64,000 nt of DNA from Fodinicola acaciae (GCF_010993745.1 NZ_WOTN01000002.1:558001-622000), one strand, 5' to 3'. Shown: positions 54,186 to 63,640, counted from the stretch's first letter. Made by a program: numbers and translations. The notes: generated by a model from the letters alone, not told the origin.

Positions 54186-57076
54186 CCGAGATCAGCCTTC
54201 TTCTGCTGCTCATCCTGGTCGGCGCGATCCTGTACGTGGTCGTACGCCGCTGGGAACGCGGCAACGCGGCGCGCAACGTGCCGACCATGCCGGAGCGGCT
54301 CGCCGTACGGTATTTCGACGACCAGATCCTGCTCACCGACACCGAGGCCTGGACGTATCTCCGGCTCCCGACGGTGTCGGTCGAGTTCCGCACCGCCGAC
54401 GAGTGGGACCGGCTGATCTCCAGCTACGCGCACGCCCTGGCCGGCCTGCAGGACTGCGAGATCCACCTGAAGACGGTGTTCCGCGAATACAACATCGCCG
54501 ACTGGGCCGAGCGGCTCGACAAGCGTACGAGCATCGGCTCGCCGGGCTGGCGCAACCTGCTGGTGGCGCAGCAGCAGCACCTGTGGAGCGAGCAGTTCCT
54601 GCGCAAAGAGGTCTACATCGGCGTACGGCTCGGCACCCGCGTCACCGAGACCACCGGTCTCATCCGGTCGCTGGTGACGACGGCCTCGCGTTTCATCTCT
54701 TTCAGCACTGAGCTGCTGATCGGCGAGGACGACGTCGTCGACCGCAAGGAGATCGACCGCTGGCAGGGCTCCGCTCGGCCGATCCACCGGCTGCTCGCCG
54801 GAAGTGCCTTCGGTGCCGTGCCGGCGACCGCGGCCGAGGTCGCCTGGCTGTTCCAGCACCAGATGCATCCGGCCATGCCGGCCCCGACCGTCTCGCAGAT
54901 CCAGGCCCGGCCGTGGGGCCGCGGCGAGGTGCAGCACCTGGCCGAGGGCTACGTCGACAACAGCGAGAGCCCGTACTATCTCAAGATCACCCAGCCCAAC
55001 TGGGATTTCGTCAAGCAGCAGGAGGCGCACCAGCAGGGTGCCACGCCGGCCAAGCCGGAGCGCTTCTTCGACTCGTACGTGGCCACGCTCTGCATCTCCC
55101 GGATCCCGCGCGAGATGGACACCTGGGACGGCAACCCGTGGATCCATCACGCCGAGGACCCCTCGCTGGGGTTCCCCGTGGAGTTCTCCGCGCGCTGGGA
55201 GATCCATCCGCCGCGTAAGGCGAAGAAGGACGTGGAGAAGCAGATCCAGAAGGTGGCCGGCCAGCGGCGGCACATCCAGGAGGCCGGCGCCGAGGTGCCG
55301 ACCGGCATCCAGGACGCCTTCGCCGACGGCCGCCAGCTGGACGTCGACGTGGAGCGGCAGCGCAAGTACATCGTCTACGGCGCCGGCCGGCTGATGGTCT
55401 CCGCGGAGGACCCGGAGGAGCTGAGCCGCCGGTGCGAGGTGCTGATCGAGCATTACCGCAACATCGGCATCGACGTGGCCTGGACGCCAAACGACCAGCT
55501 GCGGCTGTTCACCGAACAGTTCCCCGGTGACAAGACCCGGCTGCGCGTTCGCGCGTACCGACAGGTGCAGGAGCTGGAGACGGTCGCGGCCGGCCTGTTC
55601 ACCGCGTCGAACAGCCTCGGCGACGGCGAGGGACCCTACATCGGCCGTACGACCGGCCGCAGCCAGGAGATCGTCCACTTCGACCCGCTGTACGCGCCAC
55701 GGAACAACAAGCCGCCAGGCATCGCCATCGTCGGCGCTCCTGGTGGCGGCAAGACCTTCACCACGCTGACCATCGCCTACCAGACGGCCTCGCGCGGCAT
55801 CACCACCGTGCTGCTCGACCCGAAGGGCGACGCGAAGGGCCTGGCCACGCTGGACGGCCTCGGCGACGTACGGATCCTGGAGCTCGGCTCCAGGATGGCC
55901 GGCCTGCTCGACCCGTTCTCGCTGGCCGAGTCGCGCGAGGAAGGCACGCTGCTGGCGATGGAGACCATGCGGCTGCTGCTCGGCGGCGAGATGACCGCCG
56001 AACGGGAGAACGCGATCGTCTCGGCGATCCGGCAGATCGCCGTCCGGCCCGACCCCAACCTGCGCAAGGTGGTCGACCTGCTGCTGGCCGGCGGCGTCGA
56101 GACGATGAACGACAGCCGGTCGGCCTACACCGACCAGATGATCTCGGTGGCCAAGAGCGCCGGCAACCTGTTGGAGGTGATTTCCGAGCTGCCGCTGGGA
56201 AACCTCTGCTTCTCCAGCGCCAAGTCGGACGTGAAGATCGCGCGCGACCGGCTGACGATCATCACGCTGGCCGGCCTGTCGCTGCCGTCCGCGTCGACAC
56301 CGCAGGATCGCTACACGTACGCGCAGCGGCTGTCGGTCACGCTCCTCTACCTGGTCACGCACTACACCCGCACGCTCATCGTCGACCCGCTCTTCACCGG
56401 GCCGAAGGCGCTGGTCATCGACGAGGCATGGGCACTCACCCAGACGACCCAGGGCGCGCAGCTGATCGCCGAGGTGTCCCGGCTCGGCCGGTCCCGCAAC
56501 ACCGCTTTGGCTCTGGTGAGCCAAAACGCCAAGGACCTGCTGGCCGAGGACGTACGCAACTGCCTCACCACGATGTTCGTCTTCCGTTCCGAAGACGCCG
56601 ACGAGATCACCGCCGATCTCGAGCTGCTGCGCATTTCCGACAACCCCGAGCACCGCCAGGCCGTCGCCACCCTCCCGACCGGCCGGCACTCCGAATGCAT
56701 CATGCGCGACATCCGCGGCCACGTCGGCACCATGCGCATCGACATGTCCTACCTCCCCGATGTCACCGCCGCCTTCGACTCCACCCCGGACGACGGCTCC
56801 GGCCGCGTACAGGCCGCCGCGCGCCGCATCATCACCGACGTGTCCGGCCGGGTTCTTGGCGTCGCGGACACCGAAGCCGAGGCCGAGGCACTGCGGGCCC
56901 GGCTGGAGGCGGAAACCGGCGGTCCGGTCCAGATCCAGGCGGACGCCGGCCTGCCGACATTGACCAAAACGGGCACCGGGCCGCACGATGGCCCTCAGCA
57001 AGACGGGTCAACGGCGACCTCATCCGCAAACCTGGCCGGAGCCCGCTATGTCGGCGGGCCACCAGCCGGGCAGTAG
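54182..57076 (+). CDS. VirB4/TcpF-like type IV secretion ATPase
   Basis: A 964-aa ATPase. A short N-terminal hydrophobic helix (about residues 5-22) is followed by the VirB4-type N-domain (30-480). The RecA-like domain has Walker A GAPGGGKT at about 519-526, LLDPKGDAKGL, Walker B ALVIDEAW at about 743-750, and the arginine/sensor segment SRLGRSRNTALALVSQNAKDLL. These are all VirB4/TraC/TcpF features that energise type IV assembly. It is coupled to TcpE by ATGA. The C-terminal 80 residues are poorly conserved in appearance. Confidence 0.88.
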   Translation: MTEISLLLLLILVGAILYVVVRRWERGNAARNVPTMPERLAVRYFDDQILLTDTEAWTYLRLPTVSVEFRTADEWDRLISSYAHALAGLQDCEIHLKTVFREYNIADWAERLDKRTSIGSPGWRNLLVAQQQHLWSEQFLRKEVYIGVRLGTRVTETTGLIRSLVTTASRFISFSTELLIGEDDVVDRKEIDRWQGSARPIHRLLAGSAFGAVPATAAEVAWLFQHQMHPAMPAPTVSQIQARPWGRGEVQHLAEGYVDNSESPYYLKITQPNWDFVKQQEAHQQGATPAKPERFFDSYVATLCISRIPREMDTWDGNPWIHHAEDPSLGFPVEFSARWEIHPPRKAKKDVEKQIQKVAGQRRHIQEAGAEVPTGIQDAFADGRQLDVDVERQRKYIVYGAGRLMVSAEDPEELSRRCEVLIEHYRNIGIDVAWTPNDQLRLFTEQFPGDKTRLRVRAYRQVQELETVAAGLFTASNSLGDGEGPYIGRTTGRSQEIVHFDPLYAPRNNKPPGIAIVGAPGGGKTFTTLTIAYQTASRGITTVLLDPKGDAKGLATLDGLGDVRILELGSRMAGLLDPFSLAESREEGTLLAMETMRLLLGGEMTAERENAIVSAIRQIAVRPDPNLRKVVDLLLAGGVETMNDSRSAYTDQMISVAKSAGNLLEVISELPLGNLCFSSAKSDVKIARDRLTIITLAGLSLPSASTPQDRYTYAQRLSVTLLYLVTHYTRTLIVDPLFTGPKALVIDEAWALTQTTQGAQLIAEVSRLGRSRNTALALVSQNAKDLLAEDVRNCLTTMFVFRSEDADEITADLELLRISDNPEHRQAVATLPTGRHSECIMRDIRGHVGTMRIDMSYLPDVTAAFDSTPDDGSGRVQAAARRIITDVSGRVLGVADTEAEAEALRARLEAETGGPVQIQADAGLPTLTKTGTGPHDGPQQDGSTATSSANLAGARYVGGPPAGQ

Positions 57077-57117
57077 TTCGCACACACGAGCACGTACGGA
57101 TCGAGGGAGCAACCCTG

Positions 57118-59439
57118 ATGGCGGCAGCCCCCGTGGCCACCACCACGCCTACCGGCCTGCGCGTCGATGCACTCACCGACGCGGACCAGGCGTTCTTGGA
57201 CAGTGTCACGCGCGCTCGCCGCCGATCAGCGCTCTGGGGCCCCTTCGGTCTGCTCTACCGCTGCCGTCGTACGTTCCGCCGCCTCTGGCGCCGTACCATC
57301 GCCACCCTCCTGCTCGCCCTGGTCATCGTCGGCGTCGGTATTTCCGGCATGCAGCCGGCGGCCGCGATCGATCCGCCAAACCCCGCCAACCTCACCTGTC
57401 CGCGCGGTCCGTTCGCGCCGGAGCGAGCCGATCAGGGCCTGATGGCGCTGATCGGTTCTTTTGCCACCGGGCAGCAAGGCAAGTTGTCGGGTACGCCGCC
57501 GACCGACGAGATCGCGCAGGCAGCGGTGAAGGCCGCCGCCGACGCTCCCAAAGGCTCGATCTGGGCTCAGTACGGCTCAGCCGGGACTTACTGGACGACG
57601 TACGGGTTGGACTGTACGGACCTGGAAAACAAGATCCTCAACGTCGTCGCCAACCAGGTTTTCCAGTTGGCCAAGACGATGAGTGTGCTGACCATCGGCA
57701 TTTTCCAGTTGACGTTCACCGGCGACATCCTGAGTTACTTCCTGGACAGCAACGGGGCGAGCCCGTCGTTGGTGGACCAGGTCATCGCCCAGACCCACGC
57801 CACGGTTTATTCCGCGCTGTCAGCGGTGGCGATTCTCATCGCTGCCATCGTCATGCTGTGGCGGTTTCTGTTCGGAAGACTTCCCGCCTCGACGTTCTGG
57901 GGAAAGTTCATCCAGATGGCGTTGATCGCCGGCCTTGCGGCGTTCATCTCGGCTGGTACCAACTTCACCGGCATGCTCAACTGGCTCAATGACCAAACCG
58001 TGACGATTTCCTCGACAATGATGTCGGCCTTTTCGAGTGCCGACTGCATTTCCGGACCGCCGGCCACCGGGCGAGCGACCGAGGCGACCGAAAAGGAAGC
58101 AGAAGCGCTGCGGAAAAAAGCCGTGATCTGCGCGGCCGACTCACTCTACCGTGCAACGGTCTACAGTCCATGGGTCATCGGCGAGCTCGGCTCTTATGAC
58201 GACGGCGTCGGTCAGCGCATTCTTCATCAACAGGCTTACTCGTACACCGATATCGTCAACAACAAAGGCAAGAACAACCTGTACGCCAGGGATGGCGGCA
58301 AAGGCACCAACCTGAGTAGCTACGACGACAAACACGCCGACCGAAAGGCCATGGTCGGGACGTGGGGCGTGAGTGCCCTGGAGCAGCTCAACGCCACCAA
58401 CTACTCCGACATCACCGCGGCCAACCAACCTGGATATTGGCAGTATTACAGCGGTGGTCAGTCTGGTGGCCGATTCCTGCTCGCGCTGCTGGCGCTTTTC
58501 GCCTGTCTGATGGTCGGCATCATCATTCTCGCGATCTCGGTCAGCTATCTGTTGCTGGAGATCTCCAGCATCATGTTCGCGATGCTGGCACTTCCGGCGG
58601 CGCTGTTCGGCCTCATTCCTGGATTCGGCATGCGGGTTTTCCTGCGGTGGGTGGAACTCCTGCTCGGATCCTTTGCCAAGCGCATTGTTCTGGGACTGTT
58701 CGCCGGTCTCGTGATCGGGCTTTACCAGGCGCTGCTCAACGTGAACGCCGTGCCGTGGGTCATCAAGATTCTCTTCATCACCCTCGTGGCCGGCTTTGGT
58801 CTGCTGTATCGAAAACGCTTCGCCGAGGCGTTCACCTTCAACTTCTCCGGGACACGCAGCTTCTACGAGCATGGCGAGGCAAGCAATCGGCTGCTTGGCA
58901 GCTACCTCGGGCAGGTCGAGAGGTTCGCGCAGAAAGGCGACCAGGCCGAGGCTGCGGCGAAGGCGGCCGCGGGCATGGGTGCCGGTGGTGCTGCTGGAGT
59001 CGCCGCCGCGGGTGCCGAGAGTGGTGGTGGCGGCGACGGCGGCAGCCAGATCGGCGACAAGATCCGCAGGGCCGGGACGTTCCTGCCTGGCCTGCTCGGG
59101 GCTGGCGACGACACGACGAGGAAAGGCGGTGGCGAGGTTCCGGTGCCTGGCACCGGCGGTGTCTACGCGCCTTCCAACACGACCATCCAGTCGTCGTCGC
59201 GTACGACGGTGGAAGGCGGCGGGGGCGACGCCGACCTGTCGAGCCTGGATCGTCTTGCCGCAAAGGCGAATCAGGCCGCCAACGCGTTCGACAGCGCCGC
59301 CGGCCGTGCACGTACCGCCCCAAACGTGTCGGGGCGAGGACTCAACGTCGTCTACGTCCCGGCGCCGCATGAGTCGGCCGGAGCGCCGGCGAGGTCGGCG
59401 GCTCCGACTCAGGGTGTGCCCGTACGAGGACGCCAATGA
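57118..59439 (+). CDS. VirB6/TcpH-like polytopic membrane protein
   Basis: A 773-aa protein. A basic N-terminus is followed by a first helix at about residues 60-80 (signal-anchor) and an extracellular stretch with Cys residues. Helices follow at about 231-251, 264-280, a large loop (300-450), then a cluster at about 452-480, 485-505, 523-540 and 547-563, and a cytoplasmic Gly/Ala/Ser-rich tail. Helix cluster plus long loop fits VirB6/TrbL/TcpH, the inner-membrane channel component. GAGGGAG precedes ATG 57118. The next gene starts within its stop. Confidence 0.75.
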   Translation: MAAAPVATTTPTGLRVDALTDADQAFLDSVTRARRRSALWGPFGLLYRCRRTFRRLWRRTIATLLLALVIVGVGISGMQPAAAIDPPNPANLTCPRGPFAPERADQGLMALIGSFATGQQGKLSGTPPTDEIAQAAVKAAADAPKGSIWAQYGSAGTYWTTYGLDCTDLENKILNVVANQVFQLAKTMSVLTIGIFQLTFTGDILSYFLDSNGASPSLVDQVIAQTHATVYSALSAVAILIAAIVMLWRFLFGRLPASTFWGKFIQMALIAGLAAFISAGTNFTGMLNWLNDQTVTISSTMMSAFSSADCISGPPATGRATEATEKEAEALRKKAVICAADSLYRATVYSPWVIGELGSYDDGVGQRILHQQAYSYTDIVNNKGKNNLYARDGGKGTNLSSYDDKHADRKAMVGTWGVSALEQLNATNYSDITAANQPGYWQYYSGGQSGGRFLLALLALFACLMVGIIILAISVSYLLLEISSIMFAMLALPAALFGLIPGFGMRVFLRWVELLLGSFAKRIVLGLFAGLVIGLYQALLNVNAVPWVIKILFITLVAGFGLLYRKRFAEAFTFNFSGTRSFYEHGEASNRLLGSYLGQVERFAQKGDQAEAAAKAAAGMGAGGAAGVAAAGAESGGGGDGGSQIGDKIRRAGTFLPGLLGAGDDTTRKGGGEVPVPGTGGVYAPSNTTIQSSSRTTVEGGGGDADLSSLDRLAAKANQAANAFDSAAGRARTAPNVSGRGLNVVYVPAPHESAGAPARSAAPTQGVPVRGRQ

Positions 59440-60143
59440 GCGTTGCCGGGCGAAAGAGACTGGTCTTCGGTCTTGCGGTCGCAGTAGCCGCGATCGTGGC
59501 CGGCGTGGCCGTCTATTTCGGGGTTTTCCGCGCGGGTGCGGCGAGCCACACCGTCACCCCGGCCGCGCCGCCGGTCATCACGCCGTCGTCGCATCCGAGT
59601 TCGAGCGCTAAACCTGGTGACACACCGTCCCCGGGGCAGATCGAGGCATCCCTTGGGCTGCCGACGAGCGACGATGCGGGGGACGTCAATCCGGCCGCGA
59701 CGCCGGGACTCGCGGGTGCGAGTCTCATGGAAACGACCGCGCGCGTGTTCGCGGCTCGTTTCTCGGTGTACGCACCGCTGAGCAACAGTTCCACCAGCGA
59801 ATGGGTTGCCTCCTGGAGCCCGATCGTGGTTCCCAGCTTTGCCAACAGCGCTACCGACCTGGTGCTGCAGTACTACAAGTTCACCTCCGACCAAGGTGTG
59901 AAGACCACCAATCCCCGGGTCGTGTCGGCGGCGCACGTCTGGTCCGGTCAGGCGCCGGACGGGCCGCAGCAGCTCTGGCGGGTGACGGTCCAGCGGACGC
60001 TCGTACCGATCGACGGGTCCACGCGAGCCAACACCGAGCAGACCGTGTTGTGGGACATCGAGCTGCGGGACGTGCCCAAACCACTGGTGGTGTTCGTGAT
60101 GACAGGCGATCCACACCGAACCGCGCCGCCGCAGGAGAACTGA
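59436..60143 (+). CDS. Single-pass membrane protein, possibly a second VirB8/TcpC-like component
   Basis: A 235-aa bitopic protein. The anchor is at residues 8-30, a Pro/Ser linker at 38-75, and an extracellular domain at about 95-235 with a helix SLMETTARVFAARFSVY then strands (LVLQYYKF, LWRVTVQRTLV, LWDIEL). The helix-then-sheet order is compatible with an NTF2-like fold as in VirB8/TcpC, but this is by pattern only. It is translationally coupled to the VirB6-like gene by ATGA and lies 1 bp before the hydrolase gene. Confidence 0.6.
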   Translation: MSVAGRKRLVFGLAVAVAAIVAGVAVYFGVFRAGAASHTVTPAAPPVITPSSHPSSSAKPGDTPSPGQIEASLGLPTSDDAGDVNPAATPGLAGASLMETTARVFAARFSVYAPLSNSSTSEWVASWSPIVVPSFANSATDLVLQYYKFTSDQGVKTTNPRVVSAAHVWSGQAPDGPQQLWRVTVQRTLVPIDGSTRANTEQTVLWDIELRDVPKPLVVFVMTGDPHRTAPPQEN

Positions 60144-60144
60144 G

Positions 60145-61737
60145 ATGCAGCGATCCGGGCTCGTCGTCATCGCCGTCGGATCGGTGATGGCCGCGCTGAT
60201 GGCCGCGTCGACGATGACGGCCGTCGTCGGATCAAGCTTTTTCTCGTCGGTCTTCCAGTCCGGATGCGGAGTCACCGACGGGACCGGTGGCCAGTCGATC
60301 GTGAGCGTCGGCAAGTTGCTGGACCCGTTGAAGGGTGCCGGACAGAAGACCAGCCCGTTCGGCCCTCGTACGAACCCGGTCACCGGCGCCCAGGAAGGCC
60401 ACCGAGGCCAGGACTTCGCCGCGCCGGTCGGGACGCCGATCTACGCGGCGGCGCCTGGCACCGTCGTCGCCGCTGGGCCGGCAAGTGGCTTCGGGGACTG
60501 GATCGTCATCGACCACAACATCGCCGGCAAGAAGATCTCGACCGTGTACGGCCACATGTACGCCGACGGCGTACTCGTCCACGTCGGTGACGCGGTGACC
60601 GCCGGCCAGCACATCGCGAACGTCGGTTCCAACGGTCAGGCCACCGGACCGCACCTGCACTTCGAGGTCTGGGTGGGCGGCCGTCTGACCGGTGGTACGG
60701 CGGTCGACCCCATCCCGTGGATCGACAGCAACGCGGCCAACGTGGCGAACGAGTCCACCCAAGCCGCACCGGTGACCTCCGCCGCGGCCGCTGACACGGC
60801 CACCGCGGCTCAGCTGATGCCGGCGCCACCGTCCGGACACCAGAACAGCCTGACCCCGACCAAAGACCAGATGGACAACGTCACCACGATCGTGGGCGTC
60901 GGCAAAGGCATGAACGTACCGCCGCGCGGTTGGGTGATCGCGGTCGCGACGGCGATCCAGGAGTCCAGCCTGCACAACATCAACTACGGCGACGCGGCCG
61001 GCCCGGATTCTCGCGGCTTGTTCCAGCAACGCTCGAGTTGGGGGCCGGAGAGCGTACGGATGGACCCGGCCGGCGCGGCCGGGCTCTTCTACCGGAAGAT
61101 GTTGAAGATTCCCGGCTGGCAGAGCCTGCCGTTGACGACAGTGGCGCAGAAGGTCCAGATCAGCGCCTTCCCCGACTACTACGCGAAGTGGGAGTTGGCA
61201 GCGGTCAACCTGGTGCTGAAAGCGATCGGTGCTCCGCCGATTTCCGGGCCAGGAGGCAACGCCGCCGACACCTCCTGCATCGGGCTCGCCAGCGGACAGA
61301 TCGCGGCCGGCGGCAGCGTGAATGGGCAGAAGGTCGCTGATGCGGCCCTGCGGTGGATCGGCACGCCGTACGTCTGGGTCGGCGGTGACGCGAAGGGGCC
61401 GACGCTTGGCGACGGAAGCGGTCCGGGCCAGCCTGGTTTCGACTGCAGCGGGCTCGCTCTCTATGCCTGGGCCCAGGTTGGTGTCACACTGGAGCATCGT
61501 GCTTCGTTGCAGTATGCCGCCGGGACCAAGGTGCCCCGGGGGCAGGAGCAGCCCGGTGACCTGGTGTTCTTCCACACGCCAGGCGATCCACCCGGATTCA
61601 TGCACCATGTCGGTGTCTACATCGGGGGTGGGAAGATGGTCGAAGCGCCAGACCGTGGGCTCAAGGTCCGGATCAGCGACCGGGTGTTCAGCAGTTCGGA
61701 GTACGTAGGGGCCGTGCGTTACAACCCGGGTGCGTAA
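60145..61737 (+). CDS. Secreted three-domain cell-wall hydrolase: M23 + lysozyme-like + NlpC/P60
   Basis: A 530-aa protein with an N-terminal membrane anchor or signal (residues 5-30). The M23/LytM metallopeptidase (about 60-185) keeps GHRGQDFA and GPHLHFEVW, the zinc ligands. A lysozyme/transglycosylase-like domain (about 245-365) has ATAIQESSLHNINYGD with a candidate catalytic Glu near residue 272 and GLFQQRSSWG. The C-terminal NlpC/P60 peptidase (about 395-530) has FDCSGLALYAW and HHVGVYIGGG, the Cys-His pair. It can cut both glycan and peptide bonds. In Tcp-type systems the VirB1/TcpG hydrolase opens the wall for the channel. Confidence 0.88.
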   Translation: MQRSGLVVIAVGSVMAALMAASTMTAVVGSSFFSSVFQSGCGVTDGTGGQSIVSVGKLLDPLKGAGQKTSPFGPRTNPVTGAQEGHRGQDFAAPVGTPIYAAAPGTVVAAGPASGFGDWIVIDHNIAGKKISTVYGHMYADGVLVHVGDAVTAGQHIANVGSNGQATGPHLHFEVWVGGRLTGGTAVDPIPWIDSNAANVANESTQAAPVTSAAAADTATAAQLMPAPPSGHQNSLTPTKDQMDNVTTIVGVGKGMNVPPRGWVIAVATAIQESSLHNINYGDAAGPDSRGLFQQRSSWGPESVRMDPAGAAGLFYRKMLKIPGWQSLPLTTVAQKVQISAFPDYYAKWELAAVNLVLKAIGAPPISGPGGNAADTSCIGLASGQIAAGGSVNGQKVADAALRWIGTPYVWVGGDAKGPTLGDGSGPGQPGFDCSGLALYAWAQVGVTLEHRASLQYAAGTKVPRGQEQPGDLVFFHTPGDPPGFMHHVGVYIGGGKMVEAPDRGLKVRISDRVFSSSEYVGAVRYNPGA

Positions 61738-61847
61738 CGCGGCGAGGGGGGACAGCGTGGCAGGACAGAGAGCGTTGATCGGTGCCGTCGATTTGCGGTG
61801 GTTTAGCATCTTCCCTCTGTTAGCGCGATGGTGAAGGCTGACGGAGC

Positions 61848-63449
61848 ATGAAGGTGGCACGCCTGAAGGAGTGGGTACGCGGGCTGCTGCCGACCCGACC
61901 CGACGCGGCAGGTGTGTGGCGGTGGCTGGTCAGGGCAGCCCTGGAACCGGCGCCTGCTGACATCCAGGCCCCGAGCCCACGGCCGCGCAGGGACTATCGG
62001 CGTGCGTACTCGATCGCGCTGATCGTTGTTGGCGTGCTGACCGGCCTTGCACTGCTCAATAATCGGCAGGCGCTTGGGACCGCCCTGCTGATTGCGTTCG
62101 CGCTCGGGGCGGCGTATGTCGGATGGACAGTGCATCGCAGTGCTGTGGGTACGGCGCTGGCGATCCTCTGGTGGGTGCTGACCGCGCCCGCGATGTCCGC
62201 ACTGGCTTCGCTGCGTGGTGACGGCGGGAGCGCACTGGCTCGCTTCACCGCTGGCACGTCAACGATCGTGGTGCTCGGAATCGCGGTTTGGCTCGTCGCC
62301 GTACTGACACGCGCGAACCATCCCTGGTTGACCATCCTCACCTGTTGGCTGATCACGTTGCTGGCGATCGGGGTCGGCACTCTCGTCGTCCCCAACTACG
62401 CGCTCGGGTTGGCTGTCGTGGTCACCGCGGCCTATCTCTACTGGCGGTCGGGCGCTCTTTTGCAGGTGGTCGATCGGCTGCGCGGTCAGGCGTACCAGAA
62501 CCGCATCCTCGAAGGTGCATCGGACGCGCAGCGAGAGACGTTCGAGCGCCTTCGCGGCGTCAGCAAGGACATGCAGGTCATCTACCATCTCGAGGCGCCA
62601 GCGGACTTCGGCGCGGCGATGCCGGTGGACGCGCTCGTCGTGGCGCCGACCGGGGTCTACACGGTCTTCGCCGTCGACGCACTCGGTCGCCTGCGGGTGA
62701 ACGTTCAGACGCGGAATCGGGTGTCGGTCGAAGGCCGGAGCATCGACAAGCTGTTGTACGAACTCGCAGGCACCGCTTACGCGATCTCCGAGGCGCTGCG
62801 GGTGGAGGTGACGCCGCTCGCCTCGATGGTCGGAGCGACCTTCCCGCCTGACTACCCGGGGATCATTCCGATTTCCACCGCGCTGAAATCCGAGGACGGC
62901 GTCATGCAGTTGACGCTCCTGGATCCTCACCTGCTGGTCGACCGGCTTTATTACGGCGATGCGGTCTACACCACCGGACAGGTCGCGACGATCGTGCATC
63001 GCGCGCGTGGTTTGTTGCACCGGTCCGGTGGGAAGGGACACGTGCCGAGTCACGTCGACGTGCGGAAGTCCAACGCCAGGCGAGTGAAGCCGGCCGAGTC
63101 GCTGGACGACAGCGTCCTCGAGGAGGTCGCCGACGTGCTGTCATCGTCGTCGACCGGTGCGGACGTACGTCCCCAGGCGGCCGGCCGGCAACAGGGTGAC
63201 TATGCGCCGGGTGTCGAGGTGTCGTGGACCGACGACTCCGGCTCCTGGGACGGCTGGGTCTGCATGACCGGCGTCGTCGTTCTGATGGACATCCCGGATG
63301 GAGCGCTGGACACGACGTTGTCCGTCGGTGACGAGGTGGTCTGGATCGTGTCCAAGACCGAGTGGGAACGCGCGAATGACGCACAGCGCGACCCCGACCC
63401 GGCGCTCATCCAGCCCGTACGCGTGAACAGCCTGCGCGCCAACCACTAG
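61848..63449 (+). CDS. Membrane protein with degenerate NERD-like domain (paralogue 2)
   Basis: A 533-aa paralogue of 47576-49420 with the same order. It has five to six helices (about residues 50-210), the NERD-like strand-turn DALVVAPTGVYTVFAVDALG (about 258-277), ATFPPDYPGIIP, LDPHLLVDRLYYGDAVYTTGQ, a short linker, and GVEVSWTDDSGSWDGWVC with VVWIVSKTEWERA at the C-terminus. The Pro-rich linker of paralogue 1 is missing. ATG 61848 follows CGGAG. It is the last gene of the Tcp-type locus on this strand; its stop codon lies in a palindrome. Confidence 0.65.
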   Translation: MKVARLKEWVRGLLPTRPDAAGVWRWLVRAALEPAPADIQAPSPRPRRDYRRAYSIALIVVGVLTGLALLNNRQALGTALLIAFALGAAYVGWTVHRSAVGTALAILWWVLTAPAMSALASLRGDGGSALARFTAGTSTIVVLGIAVWLVAVLTRANHPWLTILTCWLITLLAIGVGTLVVPNYALGLAVVVTAAYLYWRSGALLQVVDRLRGQAYQNRILEGASDAQRETFERLRGVSKDMQVIYHLEAPADFGAAMPVDALVVAPTGVYTVFAVDALGRLRVNVQTRNRVSVEGRSIDKLLYELAGTAYAISEALRVEVTPLASMVGATFPPDYPGIIPISTALKSEDGVMQLTLLDPHLLVDRLYYGDAVYTTGQVATIVHRARGLLHRSGGKGHVPSHVDVRKSNARRVKPAESLDDSVLEEVADVLSSSSTGADVRPQAAGRQQGDYAPGVEVSWTDDSGSWDGWVCMTGVVVLMDIPDGALDTTLSVGDEVVWIVSKTEWERANDAQRDPDPALIQPVRVNSLRANH

Positions 63450-63480
63450 TGTCCCGAGTCAGACTCGGGACACTAGTGGT
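63442..63480. terminator. Near-perfect 39-bp palindrome over the stop of the NERD-like gene
   Basis: ACCACTAGTGTCCCGAGTC and its complement around one central base (19-bp arms), containing CTAG on both sides. It spans the stop codon and runs into foldback element C. Terminator, or a minimal insertion of its own. Confidence 0.6.
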
Positions 63481-63640
63481 GTGTTTCCGAAATGGCTCGC
63501 TGGTTCCGGCGCCCAGAAGCCGCCTGGACGCACCGGGAAGGCGCCCGGATACGCCCGCGGTATGAGGGCGCTTTCCCGGCACGCCCAGCCGCCTTCTGGA
63601 TCACCGGACCCGGCATCCGATTTCAGAAACACACCACTAG
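63473..63640. mobile_element. Foldback (MITE-like) element C
   Basis: A 168-bp element bounded by CTAG at 63473-63476 and 63637-63640. The ends read CTAGTGGTGTGTTTCCGAAA and its near inverse (CAGAAACACACCACTAG). The interior folds back: CCAGAAG with CTTCTGG, and CCGGGAAGGCGCCC with GGGCGCTTTCCCGG (one mismatch). Its length equals that of element A copy 2, and the ends share GTGTGTTTC-GAA-like sequence with A, so a related family. No transposase. Confidence 0.7.
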
